Below are positions 16,059-24,974 of a stretch of 64,000 bases of DNA, one piece after another. Each line of letters opens with the position of its first letter. Positions within the stretch are counted from its first letter, which is position 1. Location of the stretch: positions 1 through 64,000 of the forward strand of contig JAWUXZ010000052.1 of the NCBI GenBank assembly GCA_034111085.1, written 5' to 3'. The stretch comes from Dinoroseobacter sp034111085. GTDB taxonomy: Bacteria > Pseudomonadota > Alphaproteobacteria > Rhodobacterales > Rhodobacteraceae. The position numbers and the translations under genes are program-made. The notes under the pieces are model-generated. The model was not told the origin of the DNA. It saw only the letters and a list, made by a program, of their open reading frames with translations, and made no database searches.

Positions 16059-17837
16059 ATGATCTCGCTTGGCCTGACCTCGGATATGGAAGCCTACCTG
16101 TCGCTTTGCGTCGTTGGCCTGATGTTTGCGCTGTTTGTGCGCGAAAGCTATCCGACGGAAGTGGTGGCGTTGGGCGGTGCAACTTTGTTGTTGGTGCTGG
16201 GCCTGCTGCCATACCAAGACGCGCTGGCGGTTTTGTCGAACCCTGCGCCTTGGACGATTGCAGCGATGTTCATCGTGATGGGGGCGTTGGTGCGCACGGG
16301 CAGCCTCGATTGGTTTACGCGGGTGGCGCAAGCGCGCTCCAAGGGGCGGCCGATGCTTGGGATTGCGATGCTGCTGGTGTTTGTCGTCATTGCCTCGGCG
16401 TTTGCGTCAAACACGCCTGTTGTGGTCGTAATGATCCCGGTGTTTGTGCGGTTGGCCCAGTCGATGGACAAGTTCCCGTCGCGCCTGCTGATCCCGCTGT
16501 CTTATGCCGCGATCCTTGGTGGCACGTTGACGCTGATTGGAACCTCAACGAATTTGCTGGTCGATGGTGTGGCGCGCGAACATGGGCTGGAGCCGTTTGG
16601 TTTGTTTGAGGTCACACCGCTGGCGATTGTGTTGGTGGCTTGGGGGATGCTCTACTTGGCAATCTTCGGAAGGGCCTTGTTGCCGCGCCGCGCGTCGATG
16701 GCGGGACTGTTGAGCGGGCGCGATAAGATGAAGTTCTTTACCGAAGTGGCAATCCCCGAGGACAGCGCATTGGTTGGCCAGCGCGCCCAGCAGGTGGACG
16801 AGTTTCGCCGTGGCGGCGTGCGCCTTATCGACGTGCTGCGCGGGGACGCGTCTTTGCGCCGGGCCATGGCTGAGGTGGTTTTGGAGGCGGGTGACCGGGT
16901 GGTATTGCGGTCCGAGATGTCCGAATTGCTGGGCCTGCAAGCCAGCAAAGATGTGCGGATGGTCGATAAGCTTAGCTCTGTCCAGACGGCAACGGTGGAG
17001 GTTTTGATCACGCCGGGCTGCACGATGGTTGGCAAATCGCTGGGCCAGTTGCGCTTGCGTCGTCGCTACGGCGTGTATCCGTTGGCGGTGCACCGGCGGA
17101 ACCAGAACCTTGGTGGCCAGCTGGATGATCTGATCGTGCGGATTGGCGATACGCTGCTGCTGGAAGGGGCGGCGGATGATATCTCGCGGCTCGCGCTCGA
17201 TGTGGGCCTTGTCGATGTCAGCGCACCAACCGCGCGGGCGTACCGGCGGGGGCATGCGCCGATTGCCTTGGCGGTGATGGCGGGGATCGTGGCGTTCGCG
17301 GCTTTTGGGGTGGCACCGATTTTTGCACTGGCAGTGGTCGCCGTCGCACTGGTGCTGCTGACCCGATGCATTGATGCCGACGAGGCGTTTGCCTTTGTCG
17401 ATGGGCGCCTGCTGGCGTTGATTTTCTCGATGCTGGCGGTGGGGGCAGCGCTTAAGCACACAGGTGCCGTGGCGCTGATCGCCGAAGCGATTGCCCCGAT
17501 GCTGATGGGCTTGCCGCCGTTCTTGATCGTGTGGGCGATATATTTGCTGACCAGTGTGCTGACAGAATTGGTGTCCAACAACGCCGTTGCCGTGGTCGTC
17601 ACGCCGATTGCGATTGGGCTGGCAACGGCGCTCGGGATAGATCCGCGTCCTTTGGTGGTGGCGGTGATGGTGGCGGCAAGTGCCAGTTTTGCCACTCCGA
17701 TTGGGTATCAGACCAATATGCTGGTCTACGGCCCCGGCGGATACAAATTTACTGACTTTATGAAGGTTGGGATTCCGCTTAACCTGTCGATAGGGATTAT
17801 TGCGTCGGCGATGATCCCGCTCCTTTGGCCCCTTTGA
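16059..17837 (+). CDS. SLC13 family permease with central TrkA-C domains
   Basis: A 592-residue transporter: N-terminal membrane half (about 5-215), two cytoplasmic RCK/TrkA_C-like domains in the middle (about 220-390, e.g. RVVLRSEMSELLGL and LRLRRRYGVYPLAVHRRN), then a second membrane half. SLC13/DASS signatures are GGTLTLIGTSTNLLVDG in the first half and SASFATPIGYQTNMLVYGPG near the end, both forming the Na+/substrate hairpins. Substrates of this group include sulfate, dicarboxylates and tellurite-like anions. It is 25 bp behind the EamA gene. A second SLC13 permease lies convergently 400 bp downstream. Confidence 0.88.
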   Translation: MISLGLTSDMEAYLSLCVVGLMFALFVRESYPTEVVALGGATLLLVLGLLPYQDALAVLSNPAPWTIAAMFIVMGALVRTGSLDWFTRVAQARSKGRPMLGIAMLLVFVVIASAFASNTPVVVVMIPVFVRLAQSMDKFPSRLLIPLSYAAILGGTLTLIGTSTNLLVDGVAREHGLEPFGLFEVTPLAIVLVAWGMLYLAIFGRALLPRRASMAGLLSGRDKMKFFTEVAIPEDSALVGQRAQQVDEFRRGGVRLIDVLRGDASLRRAMAEVVLEAGDRVVLRSEMSELLGLQASKDVRMVDKLSSVQTATVEVLITPGCTMVGKSLGQLRLRRRYGVYPLAVHRRNQNLGGQLDDLIVRIGDTLLLEGAADDISRLALDVGLVDVSAPTARAYRRGHAPIALAVMAGIVAFAAFGVAPIFALAVVAVALVLLTRCIDADEAFAFVDGRLLALIFSMLAVGAALKHTGAVALIAEAIAPMLMGLPPFLIVWAIYLLTSVLTELVSNNAVAVVVTPIAIGLATALGIDPRPLVVAVMVAASASFATPIGYQTNMLVYGPGGYKFTDFMKVGIPLNLSIGIIASAMIPLLWPL

Positions 17838-17846
17838 GGTGATTTT

Positions 17847-18215
17847 ATGTTGCGTCCTGTGCTTGCCCTTTCCGCCGCTTTGACCTTGAGCGCTTGCGCC
17901 AGTTTTGGTGTGTCGCCGCGCCCGGCTGAAGTGCAGTTGACTAAAGATCAGCTGGTCGTGTCGCTGACTGATGCGTCGCGCTGCACCATGGCGCGGCCTG
18001 AGGGGGCCGCTTGGGAGGGCACGCTGGAGGGGTGTGCAATCGCATGGCCCTACGCGGTGAAACTTGATCCGCGCAGCAACATCCTGCGCCAGTTGATCGA
18101 TGCGATTTTTGAGCGCTCGGACACCGTAAGGCTAAACGCATTTGGCACTGTCACAATCACCGATCCAGCGTCGGGCGAGGTGTATAATTTCGTGTCGCCG
18201 CCGCCTGCGTCGTGA
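17847..18215 (+). CDS. Small predicted lipoprotein
   Basis: A 122-residue protein with GAGGTG ahead of ATG 17847. The N-terminus MLRPVLALSAALTLSACASF has a lipobox (LSAC, Cys17), so it should be lipidated. The mature part contains CTMARPEGAAWEGTLEGC, with two cysteines that could form a disulphide, and ends in VTITDPASGEVYNFVSPPP. No family is recognised. It follows the SLC13 gene by 9 bp and is probably cotranscribed. Confidence 0.7.
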   Translation: MLRPVLALSAALTLSACASFGVSPRPAEVQLTKDQLVVSLTDASRCTMARPEGAAWEGTLEGCAIAWPYAVKLDPRSNILRQLIDAIFERSDTVRLNAFGTVTITDPASGEVYNFVSPPPAS

Positions 18216-18219
18216 CTTC

Positions 18220-18242
18220 GAGTATTTTCACCTAGGTGAAAA
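18220..18242. repeat. GAGTATTT element containing an 18-bp perfect palindrome
   Basis: GAGTATTTTCACCTAGG begins at 18220. The part 18225-18242 (TTTTCACCT and its reverse complement) is a perfect palindrome. It lies between convergent genes, 5 bp after the lipoprotein stop, with A and T runs on either side, so it can act as a bidirectional terminator. A similar sequence is present at 47985-48006. Confidence 0.55.
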
Positions 18243-18243
18243 C

Positions 18244-20016
18244 CTACATCGGCCACACGATCAGCAGCGTCGGAATGCTGACGGCGATGATGATGACCTC
18301 AAGCGGCAGGCCCATGCGCCAGTAATCGCCAAAGCGGTAACCGCCGGGCCCGAGGATCAGCGTGTTGTTTTTGTGCCCGATCGGGGTGAGGAACGCGGCG
18401 GAAGCTGCGACCGCGACAGCCATCAGGAACGGGTCAGGGTTCACACCAAGCGTCTGCGCCATCTGGATGCCCACAGGGGCCGCAACAATCGTGGTGGCGG
18501 TGTTGTTGAGCACATCCGACAGCGTCATCGTAACAACCATCAGCACCGTCAAGATCGCCCAAGCGGGCATGCCGTCGGTCAGCTTCAGAAGCGCGCCTGA
18601 TATCAGTTCCGTGCCGCCTGATGTCTCAAGCGCTGCACCAAGCGGTATCATCGAGCCGAGCAGCACCACGACGGGCCATTCGATATGGGTGTAGATTTCC
18701 TTGATCGGCAGGATGCCGGCAAGGATGAAGGAGATCACCACAAAGCCGAGCGCAATCGGCAAGTAGATCAACCCCAGGCTGGCGGCTGCAACGGCGGCGG
18801 CGAACAGACCGATGGCGATCCATGTTTTGTTGTCTTGGGTCACGGCAAGACCGCGTTCGGCCAAGGGCAGCCCACCGACCCATTCGACAACCTCATCGCG
18901 GTGCTCGGACGGGGTTTGCAGCAAAAGCACATCGCCCGGCATGATAAGCGTTTTGCGCAACTGGCTGGTGATCCGTTTGCCCCGGCGCGCGATCCCCATC
19001 AGCACAGTGCGCTTGCGCCAACCGAGGCCGATAGATTGCGAGGTCTTGCCAGCAATGCGCGCATCTTCTGTCACGACGATCTCGCTGAGGGCAGTGTCGC
19101 CGCCTTTCAATAGATCTGCGCGCTTGGCCTCGGCCACGGCAAGTTTCTGGGCGACGCGAAACTCGTCCAGCGCGTGCGGTTCGGCCTCTAGCACGACGGC
19201 GTCGCCAGCCTCGATCGTTTGGCGCAGGGCACGCCCGCGCATCCGCTGGCCGTCGCGGATTAAGCCCAGCAGCGTGACATCTGCGGCCTCGGCAGCCTCA
19301 TTCAAAATGCTCAGGCGCTCGCCGATCAACGCGCTGCCTTCGGGCACGGTCAGCTCAGCGAGGTAGCCAGACAGCGCATCGAGTGGATCGGTGCCCGCAT
19401 CGTGCTGGCCGCCGGGGATCAAGCGCCAGCCAACAAGGGCTACGAAAGCCAGACCCGCGATTGCGGCAACACCGCCCACGGGCGCGAAGTCGAACATGGT
19501 GAATGGCGCGCCAAGGCTCTCTTCGCGGATGCTGGCGATGATGATGTTGGGCGGCGTGCCGATCAGCGTAACCATGCCGCCGAGGATGGTGGCAAAGCTG
19601 AGCGGCATCAGCGTTAAGCCCGCCGCACGTTTGGCCTTGCGCGCGGTGGCAATGTCGACGGGCATCAGCAGCGCAAGGGCCGCGACGTTGTTCATGAACG
19701 CCGACAGCACGCCGCCGATGCCGCCCATGATGGCAATATGCGTGCCGAGCGAGCGCGTGGAATCGACCATCGTGCGGGTGATAAGCAGGACCGCGCCCGA
19801 GCGCACCAGGCCCGCCGAGACCACCAGCACAAGGGCGACAATGATCGTGGCCGGATGGCCGAAGCCCGCGAAGGCGTCTTTGGTCGGAACTACGCCGAGC
19901 ATGACGCCGAGCATCAGCGCCGTGAAGGCGACGAGGTCATAGCGGAACTTGCCCCACAAGAGCATCCCGAAGACGGAACCGAACAGCGCAAAGAGGATGA
20001 TTTGATCTTGGGTCAT
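18244..20016 (-). CDS. SLC13 family permease with TrkA-C domains
   Basis: A 590-residue protein of the same architecture as the permease at 16059: membrane half, two cytoplasmic TrkA_C-like domains (about 205-385, e.g. IVTEDARIAGKTSQSIGLGW and LRKTLIMPGDVLLLQTP), membrane half. Signatures are GGMVTLIGTPPNIIIASIRE and AFLTPIGHKNNTLILGPGGY. It probably imports or exports an inorganic or dicarboxylate anion with Na+ or H+. The differing hairpin residues (STNLL versus PPNII; YQTN versus HKNN) suggest a different substrate from its convergent neighbour. Confidence 0.88.
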   Translation of the reverse strand: MTQDQIILFALFGSVFGMLLWGKFRYDLVAFTALMLGVMLGVVPTKDAFAGFGHPATIIVALVLVVSAGLVRSGAVLLITRTMVDSTRSLGTHIAIMGGIGGVLSAFMNNVAALALLMPVDIATARKAKRAAGLTLMPLSFATILGGMVTLIGTPPNIIIASIREESLGAPFTMFDFAPVGGVAAIAGLAFVALVGWRLIPGGQHDAGTDPLDALSGYLAELTVPEGSALIGERLSILNEAAEAADVTLLGLIRDGQRMRGRALRQTIEAGDAVVLEAEPHALDEFRVAQKLAVAEAKRADLLKGGDTALSEIVVTEDARIAGKTSQSIGLGWRKRTVLMGIARRGKRITSQLRKTLIMPGDVLLLQTPSEHRDEVVEWVGGLPLAERGLAVTQDNKTWIAIGLFAAAVAAASLGLIYLPIALGFVVISFILAGILPIKEIYTHIEWPVVVLLGSMIPLGAALETSGGTELISGALLKLTDGMPAWAILTVLMVVTMTLSDVLNNTATTIVAAPVGIQMAQTLGVNPDPFLMAVAVAASAAFLTPIGHKNNTLILGPGGYRFGDYWRMGLPLEVIIIAVSIPTLLIVWPM

Positions 20017-20311
20017 GGCGCAAGCCTAGACTGAGCGGCACGCGGGCGAAACTATAGATGCGGCCCAACGGCTTTGCGCCCACCACTGGCGCGCGCCGAT
20101 CACGCCAGCGGCAGCAATCAGGTCGGCGATTGCAGCGAGTTGAGGTAGCATGGATATCTGCGAACCGATCTACGGGGATCATACGAGCGTGCCCATTCTC
20201 GAACCGGTGCATTTTCTTGCCTCAACCACCGAAATGCCGCCACCTTGCCGCCCTGCGCGCCCTCGCCTATAGAAAGCCAACTCAAGTAAACCGCAAAAAG
20301 ACGAGGCACTG
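20017..20311. other. Intergenic region upstream of yebC
   Basis: About 295 bp between the divergent SLC13 and yebC genes. A 41-codon minus-strand frame from the ATG at 20151 exists but has no ribosome site or recognisable motif. Nothing else stands out; it presumably holds two promoters. Confidence 0.5.
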
Positions 20312-21052
20312 ATGGCCGGCCACTCAAAATGGGCAAATATTCAGCACCGCAAGGGGCGCCAAGACAAGCTTCGCGCCAAGCTGTTCTCTAAACTATCCAA
20401 AGAAATCACCGTTGCTGCCAAGATGGGCGACCCTGATCCCGACAAAAACCCGCGTTTGCGGCTTGCGGTCAAGGAAGCCAAGTCGAGCTCGGTCCCCAAG
20501 GACGTGATTGATCGCGCGATCAACAAAGCCGTTGGCGGCGACGCCGAGAGCTACGACGAGATCCGCTATGAAGGCTACGGCCCCAACGGTGTCGCGGTGA
20601 TTGTCGAAGCAATGACGGACAATCGCAATCGAACCGCGTCTACCGTACGCTCGACCTTTACCAAGAACGGCGGAAATTTAGGCGAAACGGGATCGGTTGG
20701 CTTCATGTTCGACCGCAAGGGGCAGGTTACATATCCGCTAAGTGCAGGCGACGCCGACACAATAATGATGGCCGCGATCGAAGCGGGCGCCGAAGATGTC
20801 GAGACGTCCGAGGATGGCCACGTGATCTGGTGCGGTGACACTGATCTGAACGACGTATCGACAGCGCTGGAGACAGAGCTGGGCGAAAGCGAGTCGACCA
20901 AGCTGGTCTGGCGGCCAACCACCACGACCGAATTGGACCTAGAGGCCGCGCAAAAGCTGATGCGTTTGATCGAGGCGCTGGAAGACGATGACGATGTGCA
21001 AACCGTCACCGCGAATTTCGATATCTCTGACGAGGTGATGGCGCAGCTTTAG
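20312..21052 (+). CDS. yebC: YebC/PmpR family protein
   Basis: A 246-residue protein starting MAGHSKWANIQHRKGRQD, the near-invariant N-terminus of the family, with the RYEGYGPNGVAVIVEAMTDN core and the GGNLGETGSVGFMFDRKG signature. YebC/PmpR proteins bind DNA or act at the ribosome on proline-rich stalling sequences. No ruvC/ruvA cluster is adjacent, although that is a common neighbour elsewhere. The stop is near the convergent end of a small hypothetical gene. Confidence 0.93.
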   Translation: MAGHSKWANIQHRKGRQDKLRAKLFSKLSKEITVAAKMGDPDPDKNPRLRLAVKEAKSSSVPKDVIDRAINKAVGGDAESYDEIRYEGYGPNGVAVIVEAMTDNRNRTASTVRSTFTKNGGNLGETGSVGFMFDRKGQVTYPLSAGDADTIMMAAIEAGAEDVETSEDGHVIWCGDTDLNDVSTALETELGESESTKLVWRPTTTTELDLEAAQKLMRLIEALEDDDDVQTVTANFDISDEVMAQL

Positions 21053-21067
21053 GGCCGCGCTATCTGG

Positions 21068-21316
21068 CTAGCCGCTGACATAGGGCACATTGTCTGTCGT
21101 CTCGGGTCGGTAGAAGATTTTTTGGTTGTGCAGCCGTCCGAGAAGGTCAGCAATTTCAACCAATTCGCTATCGATCTCAGCGGTTTCGGCCACGGCCTCG
21201 CTGTTGAGCAGCGCCAAGCGGCGTTCCGACAAGATATGCTTGCGGCTGCGCAACGCGGTCTCGATTTGCTCGACATCATTGAGTGTCAGGTCAAACGTGC
21301 GATTGTATTTGGGCAT
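21068..21316 (-). CDS. Conserved small hypothetical protein (82 aa)
   Basis: An 82-residue charged protein, MPKYNRTFDLTLNDVEQIET..., predicted to be mostly helical (DVEQIETALRSRK, AETAEIDSELVEIADLLGRLHNQ). It has no signal peptide or cysteines. A longer overlapping minus-strand frame at 21049 is out of phase and rejected. It looks like a cytoplasmic coiled-coil or adaptor protein conserved in related bacteria; function unknown. It is divergent from the GTG-started methyltransferase-like gene. Confidence 0.65.
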   Translation of the reverse strand: MPKYNRTFDLTLNDVEQIETALRSRKHILSERRLALLNSEAVAETAEIDSELVEIADLLGRLHNQKIFYRPETTDNVPYVSG

Positions 21317-21389
21317 TAGACAAGAGCTCCTGTTTGCGACGCTTGGATGTCGATATGCGGCACTTGACTAGAAGAGCAAGGGGTTTGAC

Positions 21390-22073
21390 GTGCTAAAGTT
21401 CAATCAATTCGTGCAGTTTATGAGCACCGCTTTCCTTGGCGGGCCGCGCCGGATCAAGCTGGCTTGGGTGGTGAATGCGCAAAAGGGTGCCACGTTGGTG
21501 GTGTATCTGGCGATGGTCTGGGCGTACGGGGCAAGCGGTCCGGCGGTCTGGGTGCTGGTCGCGCTGCACGGGTCTTATGGCCTGATTTGGTTGATGAAAG
21601 AGGCGGCGTTCCCGGATGCAAGCTGGCAGCGGCAGGTGACGTTTGGGGCGGCGATTGTCTCGTTTCTGGCGGTGCTCGGGCCTTACTGGCTGATCGGGTG
21701 GGTGTTGATCTCAGGCCGGGCGGAGGGGCTGCAAAGCCAGCCTGCGTTGGGTTTTGCGATTGGCCTCTACGCGCTGGGCGTGGCGCTTATGATCGGGGCC
21801 GACGCGCAGAAATTCTACACCTTGAGGCTGCGCAAAGGTCTGATTGAGGACGGGATGTTCGCGCGTATCCGCCATCCGAACTATTTGGGCGAGATGATGA
21901 TCTATGGCAGCTTTGCGCTGGTGGTCTGGCACTGGCTGCCTGTTGTGATCCTCGGGGCTATTTGGGGCACGCTGTTTGCAAGCAACATCGCGGCCAAGGA
22001 GGTGTCGTTGTCGCGTCACCCCGGTTGGGCCTCGTATAAGGCGCGTACGGGTTTTGTGTTGCCGAAACTGTAG
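21390..22073 (+). CDS. Isoprenylcysteine methyltransferase-like / DUF1295 membrane protein
   Basis: A GTG start at 21390 with AGGGG upstream gives a 227-residue protein with about six transmembrane segments. The C-terminal DGMFARIRHPNYLGEMMIYGSF is the cofactor-binding signature (RHPxY-GE) of the ICMT/DUF1295 (steroid 5-alpha-reductase C-terminal) group. Such enzymes use S-adenosylmethionine or NADPH on lipophilic substrates at the membrane. Which of the two applies is not decidable from sequence alone. Confidence 0.75.
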   Translation: MLKFNQFVQFMSTAFLGGPRRIKLAWVVNAQKGATLVVYLAMVWAYGASGPAVWVLVALHGSYGLIWLMKEAAFPDASWQRQVTFGAAIVSFLAVLGPYWLIGWVLISGRAEGLQSQPALGFAIGLYALGVALMIGADAQKFYTLRLRKGLIEDGMFARIRHPNYLGEMMIYGSFALVVWHWLPVVILGAIWGTLFASNIAAKEVSLSRHPGWASYKARTGFVLPKL

Positions 22074-22199
22074 TAGCGCAGGGGCCGCAAATTGTAACAG
22101 GCGCGTTAACGAGGCTTAACAGCCTGTCCTCAATTTAGTTTGAATTTGCAGGGTATCTGCGTCATGCCGCTGTGATCTGACCCCGGTTCGGAGCCCTCT

Positions 22200-22799
22200 A
22201 TGACCGCCCTTCTTGCTGGATTTTCCATCGGTTTTTCGCTGATCCTTGCCATTGGCGCACAGAATGCTTTCGTTCTGCGCCAAGGCTTGAGGCGGGCCCA
22301 TGTTCTGGCCGTGGTGCTGACCTGTGCAGTCTCAGACGCGCTTTTGATCGCGCTGGGCGTCACAAGTTTCGCCGCAATCTCGGCGCGCCTGCCGCTGTTT
22401 GCGCCGGTTTTGGTCTGGGCTGGGGCCGCGTTTCTGGTGGTCTACGGCACGATGCGGTTCTGGGCGGCTTGGCAAGGCGGCGAGCAGTTGGATGCAGCCG
22501 AGGGTGGCGGCGGAAGTCTTAGCGCGGCGGTGCTGACCTGCCTTGGGCTGACCTGGCTGAACCCGCACGTGTATCTTGATACGGTGATCCTTGTGGGGTC
22601 CATTTCCACGGATTACGGGGCAGATGCGTCCTTGTTCGGGGCAGGAGCGATCACGGCATCCTTCGTGTTTTTCTTCGTGCTGGGCTACGGGGCGCGCGCG
22701 CTGGCTCCGGTATTCGCGCTACCCATTGCATGGCGGATTCTGGATGTTGGAATCGGGCTCGTGATGTGGGCGCTTGCGGCCAAGCTGCTGCTGAACTGA
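22200..22799 (+). CDS. LysE/ArgO family amino acid exporter
   Basis: A 199-residue membrane protein with six hydrophobic segments. MTALLAGFSIGFSLILAIGAQNAFVLRQGLRR is the LysE signature (GAQNAFVLRQG), and TCLGLTWLNPHVYLDTVILVG is the second conserved block (NPHVYLD). Members export lysine or arginine to prevent over-accumulation. No LysG/ArgP regulator lies beside it. The stop overlaps a degenerate GAGTATTT element. Confidence 0.88.
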   Translation: MTALLAGFSIGFSLILAIGAQNAFVLRQGLRRAHVLAVVLTCAVSDALLIALGVTSFAAISARLPLFAPVLVWAGAAFLVVYGTMRFWAAWQGGEQLDAAEGGGGSLSAAVLTCLGLTWLNPHVYLDTVILVGSISTDYGADASLFGAGAITASFVFFFVLGYGARALAPVFALPIAWRILDVGIGLVMWALAAKLLLN

Positions 22800-22862
22800 G
22801 TATTTCAGCGGCAAAAACCTGCTGGGCTTGCAGTGTCCAATCGCGCGTGATCTGACAAAAAC

Positions 22863-23762
22863 ATGGAGACCGCAAACCGCCCCGTTGCTGGAATCGTCTG
22901 GATGCTGCTAACCGGCGCCTGTTTCGTCGCGGTGACAGCTTTGGTGAAGTATTTGGGCGATGGTGTGCCAGCCGCCCAAGCCGCTTTTTTGCGCTATTTA
23001 CTTGGACTTGTGTTCCTGATCCCGATGATAGGCGCGATGCGGCGCGTGAGCTATACCAAGTCCTTGCTGACATGGTTTGGGGTGCGCGGCGTGGCCCATA
23101 CACTGGGCGTGATCTTGTGGTTTTATGCGATGACGCGCATCCCCATCGCGGAAGTCACGGCAATGAATTACCTCAACCCGGTCTATGTCACCATTGGTGC
23201 GGCACTGTTCATGGGCGAGAAGCTGGCGGGGCGGCGCATTTTTGCAATCGTCATCGCTTTAGTTGGTGCAATCGTAATCCTGCGCCCCGGTTTTCGAGAG
23301 TTGAACGACGGCCATTTTGCGATGCTGTTCACGGCTATGTTCTTCGCGGTTAGCTATCTGTTGGCCAAGAAGTTTTCGGGCGAGGTTTCTGCCACAGTTG
23401 TCGTGGCGATGTTGTCGATTACCGTGACGATAGGCTTGGCCCCGTTTGCATGGGCGGTGTGGGTAACGCCGACGCCTTGGGAGCTGGCGATACTTTTCGG
23501 CGTCGCGTGTTTTGCCACCGCCGGGCACTTCACCATGACCCTGGCTTTTGCCGCGGCTCCGCTGACGGTCACGCAGCCGGTGACGTTCCTACAATTGGTC
23601 TGGGCGACCCTGCTTGGGTTTCTGGTGTTTGGCGAAGGTATCGACGGTTTCGTCGTGCTCGGCGGCGCGCTGATCATTGCGTCGGTCAGCTTTATCACAT
23701 GGCGCGAGGCTCAGTTGCGCAGAGGTGCAGTGGCACCGATCGAGCCCGAAACGAAGCTCTAG
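22863..23762 (+). CDS. EamA/DMT family transporter
   Basis: A 299-residue protein with ten transmembrane segments in two EamA repeats (about 8-140 and 155-285). Typical elements: AAQAAFLRYLLGLVFLIP in helix 2, MTRIPIAEVTAMNYLNPVY in helix 4 and TVTQPVTFLQLVWATLLGF in the second repeat. Probable metabolite exporter in the inner membrane. The C-terminus ends in a short charged tail (TWREAQLRRG). It is one of two EamA proteins in the window. Confidence 0.85.
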   Translation: METANRPVAGIVWMLLTGACFVAVTALVKYLGDGVPAAQAAFLRYLLGLVFLIPMIGAMRRVSYTKSLLTWFGVRGVAHTLGVILWFYAMTRIPIAEVTAMNYLNPVYVTIGAALFMGEKLAGRRIFAIVIALVGAIVILRPGFRELNDGHFAMLFTAMFFAVSYLLAKKFSGEVSATVVVAMLSITVTIGLAPFAWAVWVTPTPWELAILFGVACFATAGHFTMTLAFAAAPLTVTQPVTFLQLVWATLLGFLVFGEGIDGFVVLGGALIIASVSFITWREAQLRRGAVAPIEPETKL

Positions 23763-23821
23763 TGAGGCGCAGTTTTTCTGGCTAAGCTCTTGGTTAACTG
23801 ACTGTCACAGAGGTTAATTCC

Positions 23822-24901
23822 ATGCGCATTCTCACGGCCCTGATCTTCGCTCTTATCCCTTTGCCTGCCCTTGCACAGCTAGAGGTCTGCAACGGCACTG
23901 ACGTGATGCACCGCGTCGCGATTGGCTATCAGGGGGATAAAACGTGGACTTCAGAAGGCTGGTGGGATTTCGAGCCGGGCGAATGCGCCGTTGTGGTAAG
24001 CGAGCCGCTGAGCCGGCAGAGTTACTATTATAAAGTGCGCGCCGAGGGGCATGAGTATGGCGGTAATTTCGCGTTTTGCACCGGCGACAGCCCGTTCACG
24101 ATCTTTGGCGATACCGACTGCGTCGAGCGCGGGTTTGAGCGTGAGTTGTTCGTCCTCGAAGATACCGGGCCAACCGCGACTGAGTGGACGATTGCGCTGA
24201 CCGGTGCGCCCACTTCTGCCGTGCCACCTGCCCCGAAATCCGCGACAGCACCTCAACCTGCACCCGGGCCTGCTATGACACGACTTGCGATGCTGCCTGC
24301 GCCTGAGTTGGATTATATCGACTACCGGGGTGCGTTTCAGCCGGGCGATTACGGCGAGCAGATCCGCGTCGAGGCGCGTTTCATTGGCTGTCATGAGGAC
24401 GGTGATCAGGAGTTCTGTAGCTTCGATGCAGATGGCGTCGATTGGCTCGTTTATCCGTCAGAAGCGAATTATTCGGAGACGTTTATTTCCATGTCGTTCC
24501 TGACCCCGGGTCAGCGGGTCAATCTGAGCGCGGACATCGTTAACTATTATGATGCGTCGATCGAGATTGCCGTCAGCCAGATCGAAGCGATCACGATAGC
24601 CGACGATTTGGACCGGATCTATTTCGCGCTTCAGGGAATTTTCACCGATCCGAACGATCCATCTGCGCGCGCCGAGGTGATCGGCAACACGATGTTTGAG
24701 CTTTATGACAACAATCAGGTCTCGGCGTACAGGTTCAGCGTCGCGTCCAATTGCGACGGCACTTCGGCGACGGGGCCTGCATTGATGCTATCGGAGCCCG
24801 AAACCGGCTGGGCGAGTTGTGCGATCCTAAACTATGTCGGTCCGGATGGGTTCGACTATACCGAGATGGGGATGTTGCACGGGCCGAGCTATCGGCGTTG
24901 A
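23822..24901 (+). CDS. Secreted DUF1036 protein
   Basis: A 359-residue protein with a signal peptide (MRILTALIFALIPLPALAQ, cleavage after ALA). Residues about 20-125 form a DUF1036 domain: LEVCNGTDVMHRVAIGYQGD, TSEGWWDFEPGECAVVV and FCTGDSPFTIFGDTDCVERG, with several conserved cysteines. A proline/alanine-rich linker (about 130-155) leads to a C-terminal domain without a recognised family. It should lie in the periplasm. DUF1036 function is unknown. Confidence 0.8.
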   Translation: MRILTALIFALIPLPALAQLEVCNGTDVMHRVAIGYQGDKTWTSEGWWDFEPGECAVVVSEPLSRQSYYYKVRAEGHEYGGNFAFCTGDSPFTIFGDTDCVERGFERELFVLEDTGPTATEWTIALTGAPTSAVPPAPKSATAPQPAPGPAMTRLAMLPAPELDYIDYRGAFQPGDYGEQIRVEARFIGCHEDGDQEFCSFDADGVDWLVYPSEANYSETFISMSFLTPGQRVNLSADIVNYYDASIEIAVSQIEAITIADDLDRIYFALQGIFTDPNDPSARAEVIGNTMFELYDNNQVSAYRFSVASNCDGTSATGPALMLSEPETGWASCAILNYVGPDGFDYTEMGMLHGPSYRR

Positions 24902-24974
24902 GGCGTTAACCTTTTCTTAACAAAACGGATGTTCTTGCCTTGTTCTTGTGCGCAGTTAACTTCATGTTAACGCG

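Noticed and set aside
16545..17459. A 304-codon minus-strand frame inside the SLC13 gene
   Set aside because: Antisense shadow with His/Gln/Arg-rich composition; the opposite strand has clear SLC13 signatures.
20026..20151. A 41-codon minus-strand frame (MLPQLAAIADLIAAAGV...) upstream of the SLC13 gene
   Set aside because: Hydrophobic start looks suggestive, but there is no ribosome site and the C-terminal half has no sensible composition.
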